Part shown: positions 17,605 through 26,447 of the stretch, piece after piece | How the letters are laid out: each line of letters opens with the position of its first letter | How positions within the stretch are numbered: position 1 is the first letter of the stretch | Source of the DNA: Lachnospiraceae bacterium | GTDB lineage: Bacteria; Bacillota; Clostridia; Lachnospirales; Lachnospiraceae | Reading direction: 5' to 3' | NCBI GenBank assembly: GCA_022510615.1 | Contig: JAFLTC010000008.1 | Coordinates: forward strand, 1 to 64,000 | Length of the DNA: 64,000 bases | Translations under genes and position numbers: made by a program | Notes under the pieces: model-generated | Told to the model about the DNA's origin: nothing | Seen by the model: the letters and a program-made list of their open reading frames with translations, nothing else | The model's database searches: none

Positions 17605-18425
17605 ATGCCTGCCCCCTCTCCGTTTTTATCATATTTGGACATAAGTGCCATACTGGCAAGCACTAAGACCATCAGCACCAGAGAAAGACCGGCTCCAAGG
17701 TTCCAGTCATTTGCCGTAGTAAAAGACTGTTCTATTACATTTCCAATCAGCTGGATTTTGGCCCCTCCCAGCAAATCCGACAGTACAAAAGTCGTCAGTG
17801 CCGGAACAAATACCATCGTACTTCCACTGACAATGCCCGGCAAAATTAACGGAAAGGTAATCCGGCGCATAGTCTGCCACCAGCCAGCCCCTAAATCCTT
17901 TGCAGCATCAAAGGTATCCTCGTCAATTTTAGCCAGAGCATTATAAATCGGTAGCACCATAAAAGGCAGATAATTATATATCATGCCAAGAACGATAGCC
18001 CCCTCTGTATTTATCATATTCTGTGCCGGCAATCCAAAGAAACCAAGAATGTTGTTGATGACACCGCTTTTTTCCAACAGCGACTGCCAGGCGATGGTTC
18101 GCAGAAGAAAATTCATCCACATAGGAAGAATAAAAATGAATATCACAAAGCCGTTGCTCTTTATGTGCAATCCCCGGATAACCATGGCTAACGGTAGTGC
18201 CAGTACAAAACAGAGCGCCGTGCAAATAACCGATAACCGAACCGAAGTCCACAACGCCTTCAAATGCACCGGATCCGCAATACTCTGTATATTTGCCAGA
18301 GTAAAATTCCCTTCCCCGTCCATAAGTCCGTAATAAGCCATAATTAAAAGCGGAACAATGACAAAAATCATCATCCAGATGGCATAGGGAGCAGAAAAGA
18401 CTCGCAATTTATTTCCACTATTCAT
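17598..18425 (-). CDS. potB: Spermidine/putrescine ABC transporter permease PotB
   Basis: The second permease subunit. The 275 residues have six membrane segments and the EAA-type loop [20 protein letters not shown]. It overlaps potA by eight bases upstream and potC by seven bases downstream, giving the usual potA-B-C-D order on one transcript. Confidence 0.94.
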   Translation of the reverse strand: MNSGNKLRVFSAPYAIWMMIFVIVPLLIMAYYGLMDGEGNFTLANIQSIADPVHLKALWTSVRLSVICTALCFVLALPLAMVIRGLHIKSNGFVIFIFILPMWMNFLLRTIAWQSLLEKSGVINNILGFFGLPAQNMINTEGAIVLGMIYNYLPFMVLPIYNALAKIDEDTFDAAKDLGAGWWQTMRRITFPLILPGIVSGSTMVFVPALTTFVLSDLLGGAKIQLIGNVIEQSFTTANDWNLGAGLSLVLMVLVLASMALMSKYDKNGEGAGIW

Positions 18426-19488
18426 CCCTCAATACCTCCTCCGCCTCATTTGCCGGTTTTTTCATAATCTGTATATTAAATGGGTCTACAAAAAGGCCCA
18501 CCTCGCTTCCTATCTCGGCAAGCCCTGTGCTATGTACCAGCCAGGTAAAGCCCAGTGCTTCCACCTCCATCTCATAGTGGACCCCTTTGAATATCAAAGA
18601 AACTACTTTGCCCCGTATCGTTCCCTGTTCCGGCGGCACCAAAATCAAATCCTCCGGGCGTATTACGACATCTACCGGATTGTTTTCACCAAAGCCCACA
18701 TCCACACAGTCAAATTCCTGTCCCTGGATATTGACCTTTTTATCCCGTATCATCACGGCAGAAAGAATATTACTGTCGCCAATAAAGTCTGCCACAAAGG
18801 CATTCTGCGGCTCATTGTAAATATCCTCCGGCGTTCCTACCTGCTGGATATACCCCTGGTTCATGACCACAATACGATCTGACATTGTCAATGCTTCTTC
18901 CTGATCATGGGTTACATACACAAAAGTAATGCCAAGCTCTTCCTTTAACCGTATCAGCTCATACTGCATTTCCTGACGAAGCTTTAAATCCAGCGCTCCC
19001 AATGGCTCATCCAGCAACAAAATCTTTGGCTCATTGACAATGGCCCTGGCAATGGCAATCCGCTGTTGTTGCCCGCCGCTTAAAGAATCCGGCCGGCGAC
19101 TTTCATACCCCTCAAGATTAACTAATTTTAAGGCATAGCGGATTTTATCCTGTATATAATCTTTGGATTTTTTCTTTATTTTCAGACCGAAGGCAATGTT
19201 ATCCGCAATACTCATATGGGAGAAAAGGGCATATTTTTGAAACACTGTATTAACCGGTCTTCTATTTGCCGGAACATGGGAAATATCTGTCCCGTTCAAA
19301 AACACCTGTCCCTCATCTGCCGTCTCAAATCCGCCGAGAATACGAAGCGTTGTCGTTTTTCCGCAGCCACTTGGTCCTAACAGGGTAACAAATTCATTTT
19401 CATGGATGGTAAGATTTAACCGGTCTAACACAAGTTCCCCGTCAAAGGATTTCGATATATTTTTTAATTCAATCCATTTATCTGACAT
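18418..19488 (-). CDS. potA: Spermidine/putrescine ABC transporter ATPase PotA
   Basis: The cytoplasmic ATP-binding subunit. Walker [10 protein letters not shown] is near residue 40, the signature [15 protein letters not shown] follows, Walker B is [11 protein letters not shown], and the switch histidine is in [13 protein letters not shown]. The C-terminal TOBE regulatory domain spans roughly residues 270-345. First gene of the pot operon. The ribosome site before the ATG is weak (GAGTGATGAT), and no strong promoter was identified in the 58 bp upstream gap. Confidence 0.95.
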   Translation of the reverse strand: MSDKWIELKNISKSFDGELVLDRLNLTIHENEFVTLLGPSGCGKTTTLRILGGFETADEGQVFLNGTDISHVPANRRPVNTVFQKYALFSHMSIADNIAFGLKIKKKSKDYIQDKIRYALKLVNLEGYESRRPDSLSGGQQQRIAIARAIVNEPKILLLDEPLGALDLKLRQEMQYELIRLKEELGITFVYVTHDQEEALTMSDRIVVMNQGYIQQVGTPEDIYNEPQNAFVADFIGDSNILSAVMIRDKKVNIQGQEFDCVDVGFGENNPVDVVIRPEDLILVPPEQGTIRGKVVSLIFKGVHYEMEVEALGFTWLVHSTGLAEIGSEVGLFVDPFNIQIMKKPANEAEEVLRDE

Positions 19489-19546
19489 ATATCATCACTC
19501 TTTTCCATGCTGGTATATCAAATCTCCACTATCTTATCATAAAATA

Positions 19547-19831
19547 CTAAAAGGTTCTACCGTTTTTTTGAACAATATTTTTCATCATCTCAATCTTTGC
19601 CTTTTCCTGGGGAGACATATCCTTCGTCAGTATCTCCATGAGGATAGAACTCTCCTCCGGAGTAAAGGATAAATCATGTTTTTTTAACTGACTGGCAGCC
19701 GCCATCAAAAGGGGTGCTGCCGCACTCATCTGCTTTCCTTCCATGTTTTCTGCCAGTTCTTTCATAACCTGGATTTTTATCGGATGCATTGTCTTGAAAA
19801 TATCATATTGTTCAAAAATCGACTGACTCAT
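19547..19831 (-). CDS. Small helical protein of unknown function
   Basis: A 94-residue, probably all-helical protein (MKELAENMEGKQMSAAAPLLMAAASQLKK ... FTPEESSILMEILTKDMSPQEKAKIEMMKNIV). Its start overlaps the end of the gene upstream by 20 bases, so the two are probably translated together. The two share a style of methionine-rich amphipathic helices and an xFTPEE/LSPEQ-like segment, which hints that they are partners or diverged relatives. No family recognised. Confidence 0.65.
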   Translation of the reverse strand: MSQSIFEQYDIFKTMHPIKIQVMKELAENMEGKQMSAAAPLLMAAASQLKKHDLSFTPEESSILMEILTKDMSPQEKAKIEMMKNIVQKNGRTF

Positions 19832-20195
19832 CTTCTTCCTTTCCCGCTTCTTCCGGCATCTGCATCATGGACATCATGGAGGACACCATATCTACTGTAT
19901 CCTGCTGTTCCGGTGAAAGCGTTGCCCGGAGTATATCCGACATATCCTGGGGATCACCCTCCCTACTCTGCATGGCGTTCATCAACTGCATCATGGACAT
20001 CATACGTTCCATCTGGAAAAATTGCAGCAAAATATCAATGACCCACCGCTCTCGTCCACCGGTAAAGGGGCGTATGGCACGAAATAATCCCTCCAGATCA
20101 ATCATTTCCCCCACTGCCACATCGAAAAACGGGATAGCCGCTTTTAATAATTGCACACTGTGATTATTCTGCATTCGGCTATCCCATTCTATCAT
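19812..20195 (-). CDS. Methionine-rich helical protein of unknown function
   Basis: A 127-residue protein starting MIEWDSRM; the ATG at 20195 has AGGGG five bases upstream, whereas the ORF-track start six codons earlier is a TTG with no support. The middle reads FFQMERMMSMMQLMNAM and the end VDMVSSMMSMMQMPEEA, so methionine is strongly over-represented in two amphipathic stretches. No signal peptide or catalytic motif. It forms a two-gene unit with the 94-residue gene downstream. Confidence 0.65.
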   Translation of the reverse strand: MIEWDSRMQNNHSVQLLKAAIPFFDVAVGEMIDLEGLFRAIRPFTGGRERWVIDILLQFFQMERMMSMMQLMNAMQSREGDPQDMSDILRATLSPEQQDTVDMVSSMMSMMQMPEEAGKEEDESVDF

Positions 20196-20272
20196 CTTTT
20201 CCCCTGCCTTCAAAACAAGCGATTGCTGTTATTTTACATAAATTTATGCAGGAATCGTAGTTTTTATGAACA

Positions 20273-20749
20273 TTACGAGTATTTCAGACGGTCCGGTGTG
20301 AGACGCATGAGCACCTCATCAATGAATTTCTCTGCCAGATATTTTGCCATGGGAAGATTTATATCCAGATAATTGCCACAACACTCCGGCGCAGCCCCCG
20401 GCACTTCCCCTTCAAAGTTTTTGATAAATCCAAACATTTCCCTCATAAGGGGAACAATCTCATCCGACTCATAGTCACCGGAAAGAAGCAGATAAAAGCC
20501 GGTGCGGCACCCCATCGGTCCAAAGTAGATTACCTTATCTCCCATCTCAGCATGGTTTCGTAAAAAGGTAGCCCCCAAATGCTCGATGGTATGAACTTCC
20601 GCCGTATTCATGACCGGTTCAAAATTCGGTCTGGTCATCCGAATATCAAAGGTTGTCACATTGTCATTGCCGATGGAATCCTTTCTGCTGACATAAATAC
20701 CCGGTAACAGTTTCATGTGGTCCACAGTAAAGCTTGCTATTGTTTCCAT
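20273..20749 (-). CDS. luxS: S-ribosylhomocysteine lyase LuxS
   Basis: LuxS splits S-ribosylhomocysteine into homocysteine and DPD, the AI-2 precursor, in the activated methyl cycle. The 158 residues show the metal ligands HTIEH (residues 53-57) and the cysteine in APECCGNY, plus the catalytic cysteine in MGCRTGFY. AAGGAGG lies 8 bases before the chosen ATG; the ORF-track start 12 codons earlier has no ribosome site. The gene begins 13 bp after the glycerophosphotransferase gene and is probably the last of that transcript. Confidence 0.96.
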   Translation of the reverse strand: METIASFTVDHMKLLPGIYVSRKDSIGNDNVTTFDIRMTRPNFEPVMNTAEVHTIEHLGATFLRNHAEMGDKVIYFGPMGCRTGFYLLLSGDYESDEIVPLMREMFGFIKNFEGEVPGAAPECCGNYLDINLPMAKYLAEKFIDEVLMRLTPDRLKYS

Positions 20750-20762
20750 TACAAAATCCTCC

Positions 20763-21977
20763 TTATTCCATATCATAATATACATTTGGCTGCCGTTCCG
20801 GCAACAGGGAATGAATCAAATCCAATACATGGCTGGATGCATTCCCGTCGTCCACGGAATTATATTTTTCTATGAACTTCTGATACCGCTCCTCATAAAT
20901 AGAAGCATCATAATTCCGGATATCCTCTACTAACTGCTCCGTGGTGGAGGATATTGGTCCCGGCATTTCCTTCCTATAGCTGAAATAAAAACCTCTCAAT
21001 TCATTTTTATACTTATAAAAATCATAGGCAAAAAAGAAAATCGGACGCCGTAATATACTAAAGTCAAACATAACCGAGGAGTAATCGGTTATGAGAATAT
21101 CCGACACTAAAAATAACTCCGCAATGTCCCGGCTCTGATCAAAATGATAAATAAAGCCTTGATAGGGCGACCAATCCACCGCATCCATAATGAGATAATG
21201 GTACTTGACAATCATAATGTAATCGCCACTCAGCTCTTTTTGCAGCGTTTCAAAGGAAATCTGCGGCCGGAACTCGTACTTATTATCCTCAGAAAACTCA
21301 TCATCCCGCCAGGTCGGTGCATACAAAATCACCTTCTTGTCCAAAGGCAGTCCCAGCTTTTTCCGATATCTTCTTACTGCCTCCGGCGTATTTTCACGGA
21401 ACAGTATGTCATTTCTCGGATACCCGATTTCCAGCATTTCCTTTTTAAAATCAAAGGCTCTGCGGAAAGTTTCCGTGGAAAATGGATTTTGGGAAATGAG
21501 ATAGTCCCATGTCTCTACGTTTTTCATAAAGTGTTTCTTGTAAGTCTCAATATCGCTCTCGCCCACCATAAATACATCTTCCATATCCAGTGCCAGCTTT
21601 TTTAACGGTGTTCCATGCCATGTCTGGATATAATAGGTACCCTTTCTTCGGACTAACCACTCCGGCTGTCTCGTGTCAAAAACCCAGACCTTCGCTGTTA
21701 CCATATAGTACAGATACCGCATACGTCCATACCGTACCTGCCGACTCATACCGGGAATACTATATTTTTCTTTTTCGAAAAACCAGATACAGTCCCATTT
21801 TGTGTCATAGCCATTGGCGACCAGATATTCGTAAATATGCTTTGGATTACCGGCATAGCTTTTTCCGAGGCTGCTGTCAAATACAATCCGGTTCTTTTTT
21901 ACCGGCAAAATCCAGCACATGAGACGGTAAAACAAAACCACCAGTCCCTTTGTCGCCTTATAGAGCCATTTGCCCAC
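20763..21977 (-). CDS. CDP-glycerol glycerophosphotransferase family protein (single domain)
   Basis: A TagB/TagF-type enzyme that would add glycerol phosphate (or a related alditol phosphate) units to a membrane-linked wall polymer on the cytoplasmic face. Motifs shared with its three neighbours are WHGTPLKKL, GYPRNDIL, LYAPTWRD and ITDYSSVMFDF. A hydrophobic or amphipathic N-terminus (GLVVLFYRLMCWILP) probably binds the membrane. The start is taken as GTG at 21977 because AAAGGGGAG lies 6 bases upstream; ATG at 22004 or 22046 would overlap the preceding gene further. It lacks the N-terminal GT2 domain of the three paralogues. Confidence 0.88.
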   Translation of the reverse strand: MGKWLYKATKGLVVLFYRLMCWILPVKKNRIVFDSSLGKSYAGNPKHIYEYLVANGYDTKWDCIWFFEKEKYSIPGMSRQVRYGRMRYLYYMVTAKVWVFDTRQPEWLVRRKGTYYIQTWHGTPLKKLALDMEDVFMVGESDIETYKKHFMKNVETWDYLISQNPFSTETFRRAFDFKKEMLEIGYPRNDILFRENTPEAVRRYRKKLGLPLDKKVILYAPTWRDDEFSEDNKYEFRPQISFETLQKELSGDYIMIVKYHYLIMDAVDWSPYQGFIYHFDQSRDIAELFLVSDILITDYSSVMFDFSILRRPIFFFAYDFYKYKNELRGFYFSYRKEMPGPISSTTEQLVEDIRNYDASIYEERYQKFIEKYNSVDDGNASSHVLDLIHSLLPERQPNVYYDME

Positions 21978-24219
21978 TATGGTCTCCCCTTTCTTCCCTT
22001 GCATTTTCACCCGTTCCCCCTTCACGCTCTCCAAATACTTTTTCAATCACCCGCTCTGAGGCTCTCCCGTCATCCACATGACAAAACCGGTTATAAAATT
22101 CCTCATAGCGCGTATGATACTGCTCCTTTATTTCCTCCAGCCGGTGAAGCGCTTCTATCAGCTCCTCATTGGTACGCACTACCGGTCCGGGAAGTTCTTT
22201 ATCCATATCAATATAAAGCCCCCGAATTTCATCGGCATATTCCTCATAATCATAGGTAAAAAAGAAAATCGGGCGTTTCAGATTGGCAAAGTCAAAAAAC
22301 ACCGAGGAATAATCCGTAATACATATATCCGATGCCAGATACAACCGGGACACGTCCTCATACTGGCTTCCATTATACACAAAGCCCTCTTGTGCGGATA
22401 AGTCTAACATATCGGCAATGTAGTAATGAGTGCGAAGTAGCAGCACAGTGTCACTGCCAAATTCCTCCCGCAGCCCCTCCAAATTAAGAGCCAGTGTAAA
22501 ACTGTATTTTCCTACGCCGATGGGTTGGTTATCCCGCCAGGTCGGTGCATACAAAATGACCCGCTTGTCAAGGGGAATACCAAGCTCTTTTTTCACTTCC
22601 GCTGCAATTTCTTCCTTGTTATCTGCATATAAAATATCGTTTCGCGGATATCCATACTCCAGTATCTGACTTCGTTCATAGCCAAAGGCACGCTCAAATA
22701 CATCCGTGGAAAAACGGTTTGCCGACACAAGATAATTCCACTCTTTTCCCTGTTCATAAAAGACTGCCTTTAAGTTTTGATTTGAGGTGTAAACATCCTC
22801 CAAATCAAAGGCAAGCTTCTTTAACGGTGTTCCGTGCCATGTTTCCAAAAAGACGACCCCTTCCCTTTTTTTACACCAGGAAGGCTGCCTCACATTAAAG
22901 ATACGGTAACCGCATCTTGTCATATAATACACATAGCGAAGGCTGTTCAGTCTGCAAACCGTATGCTTTCCGGTCTGCTTTAACGCTCCTGACTGCTCAT
23001 TTAAAATCCAGATATAACGGTATTTATCGCCTCTTGTTTTCTGCAAATATTCATATAAATATTTCGGACTGTCCGAATAGCTTTTCCCGAAAAAGCTCTC
23101 AAATAACACCCAGTTCTTTTTCACCGGCAAGCGTCTGAATATCAAGTGCTCGATGACCCGATACCACTGAATCTTACTGCCAAACAACCCTTTTTTCTTT
23201 GTCACCACCGTGTGGCAACGACTGGCAAACCGGGAAAGCCTGTAATGTCCGGCACAAAACAAACGCAGCTTCCTTCGCAAAAAGAAGGGAAATTCCCTAA
23301 ATTCCCTTGTTATTTTTTTTCTTTCCGGTATCCCCCGAAGAGCCCTCCGGTATCTTCCCGCCTCACTGTCAGAAATAATTTTCGGATAACGGGATAGGAA
23401 AAAGTGAATCAGACTTCGGGACAGCAAATATTTCAGTTCTCCGTCTTCTTCCTTTAAAAACTCCAGCGATCGCTCATAGCAGGTAATAAATTCCCCGCCA
23501 CAGCCTCTATCCTCCTGCTGGGACAGTGCCGGCAGATGAATCCGGTCGTTCCGACAGCGTGCCACATACAGGCTGTCTGTTTCCGCCCACATTTTTCCTC
23601 TGGCAGCCTTTAATACCCGCAGGACAAAGCTCATATCGCTGTAATGCTTCGCCTCCGTATCAAAGGTAATGCCGCACTCTTGCAATAATTCTCTGCGTAT
23701 GAGCAGATGCTGGGCGGAAAAATTTTCCCGGAAGCGTTCTTCTAAAGCCGCCCCCTCCAAAAAAACAATTCCCTCCAGCCTTGTTTCCTGTGTTGCCGAC
23801 TTAAAATCAAAATTGCAGGGGCGAAACCAGCTACTGTATTTATTTCCAGTTACCATCAGGGCGTTTTTCTCCTCCGCCAGTTTCAGAAGACGGGGTAACG
23901 CCTCCTCCAATAGATAATCATCACAGTCAATAAAATAAACATAGTCTCCCGTTGCCTTGGAAAGTCCTATGTTCCGGCAGAAAGCGACACCAAAGGGCTC
24001 GTCCTTCTCTATGGTGTCCGCCCCTTTTGTCACCTTTTCTGCAGAATAAATCTGAACCTGACTGTTTACAGAAACAGCCTCCGGCACATAATCTCCTCCC
24101 TTATCACAGATCAGAAGAATTTCATAATCCGTCAGCTCCTGCTGTTCAAGGCTTGCTACACAGTCCTCCAGATATGCCGGTCCTTTCCAATAAGGAAGCA
24201 CTATGCTTATCTTACACAT
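21958..24219 (-). CDS. Bifunctional GT2 glycosyltransferase / glycerophosphotransferase (paralogue 3)
   Basis: A 753-residue fusion. The N-terminal GT2 domain (about residues 1-230) has KISIVLPYWKGPAYLEDCV and the nucleotide-sugar DxD-type motif YFIDCDDYLL. The C-terminal CDP-glycerol glycerophosphotransferase domain (about 355-740) has FGKSYSDSPKYLYEYL, WHGTPLKKL, YAPTWRD and CITDYSSVFFDFANLKRP. Such a protein can transfer both a sugar and an alditol phosphate when building a teichoic-type repeat. It starts 11 bp after the preceding paralogue ends, with GGAGA as ribosome site. Confidence 0.9.
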   Translation of the reverse strand: MCKISIVLPYWKGPAYLEDCVASLEQQELTDYEILLICDKGGDYVPEAVSVNSQVQIYSAEKVTKGADTIEKDEPFGVAFCRNIGLSKATGDYVYFIDCDDYLLEEALPRLLKLAEEKNALMVTGNKYSSWFRPCNFDFKSATQETRLEGIVFLEGAALEERFRENFSAQHLLIRRELLQECGITFDTEAKHYSDMSFVLRVLKAARGKMWAETDSLYVARCRNDRIHLPALSQQEDRGCGGEFITCYERSLEFLKEEDGELKYLLSRSLIHFFLSRYPKIISDSEAGRYRRALRGIPERKKITREFREFPFFLRRKLRLFCAGHYRLSRFASRCHTVVTKKKGLFGSKIQWYRVIEHLIFRRLPVKKNWVLFESFFGKSYSDSPKYLYEYLQKTRGDKYRYIWILNEQSGALKQTGKHTVCRLNSLRYVYYMTRCGYRIFNVRQPSWCKKREGVVFLETWHGTPLKKLAFDLEDVYTSNQNLKAVFYEQGKEWNYLVSANRFSTDVFERAFGYERSQILEYGYPRNDILYADNKEEIAAEVKKELGIPLDKRVILYAPTWRDNQPIGVGKYSFTLALNLEGLREEFGSDTVLLLRTHYYIADMLDLSAQEGFVYNGSQYEDVSRLYLASDICITDYSSVFFDFANLKRPIFFFTYDYEEYADEIRGLYIDMDKELPGPVVRTNEELIEALHRLEEIKEQYHTRYEEFYNRFCHVDDGRASERVIEKVFGEREGGTGENAREERGDHSGQMAL

Positions 24220-24230
24220 GGCATTGTCTC

Positions 24231-26435
24231 CTATTTTCCAAATACGGTTTCTATAATTCGTTCTGCCGCATGGCCATCGTCCACACTACAAAATCTCCGG
24301 TAAAATTCCTCATAGCGGTCATGGTAAGTCTCATTGATGGCATCCATATTGTGCAGCGCTTCCACAACAGCTTCATTGGTGCGCAGAACCGGTCCCGGCA
24401 GTTCCTTTTCCATATCAATATACAGGCCCCTGATTTCATCTGCATAGGACTCGTAATCGTAAGTGAAGAATAAAATCGGGCGTTTTAAGTTGGCATAATC
24501 GAAAAATACCGAGGAATAGTCGGTGATACAAATATCCGACGCCAGATACAACCGGGATACATCCTCATACTTGCTTCCATTATATACGAAGCCCTTATAG
24601 CCGGACAAGTCTACGATATCCGCAATGTGATAATGGGTGCGGAGCAAAATTACACTGTCTTCGCTGAATTCCCGGCGCATCAAATCCAAATCCATGGCCA
24701 GATGGAATTTATAGCGTCCCTTCCCATAAAACTGGTCGTCCCGCCAGGTCGGTGCATAAAGGATGACACGCTTGTCCTCCGGTATACCAAACTCCTTTTT
24801 TACCTCTGCAGCAATCTCTTCCCGGTTATCCGCATAGAGAATATCATTTCTCGGATAACCGTATTCCAGAATTTTATCCCGGTTATACACAAAGGCTCGT
24901 TCAAAAACATCGGTAGAAAATTCATTGGCAGATACCAGATAGTCCCACTCTCTTGCCTGCTCATAAAACTGCATTTTATGGTTCTGACTGGCAGCAAAAA
25001 TATCATCCAAATCAAAAGCCAGACGCTTTAGCGGCGTACCATGCCAGGTCTGTAAAAAGATTACTCCGGGACGCTTCTTACACCACATTGGCTGGCGCAC
25101 ATTGAATATCCGGTAGCCGCTCCGGGCCGCATAATATATATATCGCAGACTATACATCTTGCAACGGGTATACTTTCCCGTCTTTTTCAAATCCGGGGAA
25201 TTCCGGTTCAGTACCCAGATATAACGATACTTATCCCCTCTGGTTTTCTTCAGATATTCATAGAGATATTTCGGACTGTCCGAATAACTCTTGCCGAAAA
25301 AACTTTCTATAAAAATCCAGTCATGCCGGATGGACATTTTCCTGAAAATATATTTTTCCAGCATCAGGTACCACTGGATTTTACTGCCAAACAACCCATT
25401 TTTCTTTCTCAATCTGGTACTTATCTTACTGACAGGTTTTGCTAAACGGTATTTGCCCCGACGCACAAAACCCATCTCCAACCGCTCCAGCCGCCGAAAT
25501 TCCTTCGTCAGGTTTTTCCAGTCCGGCATCTTTTGCATGGCTTTTGTGTAACGCACTGCCTGCTCTCCTCGAATCTGTCCCGGGAATTTACTCAGGGAAA
25601 ACCGCACTAAAGACCGGTCTAATATCTGTCTCAGCACCGCATCCTTTTGGGTAAGAAACTCCAGGGAACGGCTGTAGGAATCCATAAATTCACGTCCTCG
25701 ACCGGAAGACTTTTTCTGTGACAGAGCCGGCAGATGAATTCGGTCATTGTGGTGGCGCCATACATACAGGCTGTCACCGTCCAACCACATCTGCTCTCCG
25801 GCAGCCTGCAAGGCCTGTACCACAAAGCGCATGTCACTGTAATAGGTAATCTCCTCATCAAATTCTATTCCCTTCTCCAGCAGAAACTTCCGCTGTATCA
25901 AAAGATGCTGGACAGAGAACATTGCTACAAAACGATCGGACAAAGCCTGTCCTGTCATTTGTTGAATTCCCTGAATAAAGGTCTCCTGAGTTCCTCTGTC
26001 AAAGTTAAAATTAGCTGGCTTAAACCATGAACTATATTTATTTCCCGTAGTAATCAGAGCGGCCTTTTCCTCTGCCAGTGCAACAAGACGGTTAAGCGCT
26101 CCCTCCAACAGATAATCATCACAATCGATAAAGTAGACATATTTTCCCGTGGCCTTTGCTATACCAATATTCCGGCAACAAGCCACACCAAGGGGAGCAT
26201 CTTCGTCAATTTCCTCCTCACCAGCCGAGATTTTATCCTCCTGCCGTTCCTCGATGGCATGGTATACCATCACCTGCGGTTTTTCAGTCACCGAAGTCGG
26301 AACCTCCTGACCACCCCTGTCATTTACCACAATAATTTCATAGTCCGACAGTTGCTGGTCCTCAATGCTCTCCACACATTCTTCGAGATAGATCTGTCCC
26401 TGCAGATAGGGAATAATAATACTTATCTTCGACAT
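24231..26435 (-). CDS. Bifunctional GT2 glycosyltransferase / glycerophosphotransferase (paralogue 2)
   Basis: A 734-residue fusion with the same order as paralogue 3. The GT2 domain has KISIIIPYLQGQIYLEECV and FIDCDDYLLEGALNRL; the linker is basic; the glycerophosphotransferase domain has WHGTPLKRL, GYPRNDILYADNREE, YAPTWRDDQFYGKG and TDYSSVFFDYANLKRP. It is visibly closer to paralogue 3 than to paralogue 1 (long identical stretches around FGKSYSDSPKYLYEYL and GLYIDM), which points to a recent tandem duplication. Gaps of 11-12 bp on both sides indicate one transcript. Confidence 0.9.
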   Translation of the reverse strand: MSKISIIIPYLQGQIYLEECVESIEDQQLSDYEIIVVNDRGGQEVPTSVTEKPQVMVYHAIEERQEDKISAGEEEIDEDAPLGVACCRNIGIAKATGKYVYFIDCDDYLLEGALNRLVALAEEKAALITTGNKYSSWFKPANFNFDRGTQETFIQGIQQMTGQALSDRFVAMFSVQHLLIQRKFLLEKGIEFDEEITYYSDMRFVVQALQAAGEQMWLDGDSLYVWRHHNDRIHLPALSQKKSSGRGREFMDSYSRSLEFLTQKDAVLRQILDRSLVRFSLSKFPGQIRGEQAVRYTKAMQKMPDWKNLTKEFRRLERLEMGFVRRGKYRLAKPVSKISTRLRKKNGLFGSKIQWYLMLEKYIFRKMSIRHDWIFIESFFGKSYSDSPKYLYEYLKKTRGDKYRYIWVLNRNSPDLKKTGKYTRCKMYSLRYIYYAARSGYRIFNVRQPMWCKKRPGVIFLQTWHGTPLKRLAFDLDDIFAASQNHKMQFYEQAREWDYLVSANEFSTDVFERAFVYNRDKILEYGYPRNDILYADNREEIAAEVKKEFGIPEDKRVILYAPTWRDDQFYGKGRYKFHLAMDLDLMRREFSEDSVILLRTHYHIADIVDLSGYKGFVYNGSKYEDVSRLYLASDICITDYSSVFFDYANLKRPILFFTYDYESYADEIRGLYIDMEKELPGPVLRTNEAVVEALHNMDAINETYHDRYEEFYRRFCSVDDGHAAERIIETVFGK

Positions 26436-26447
26436 AGTTACACTCTC

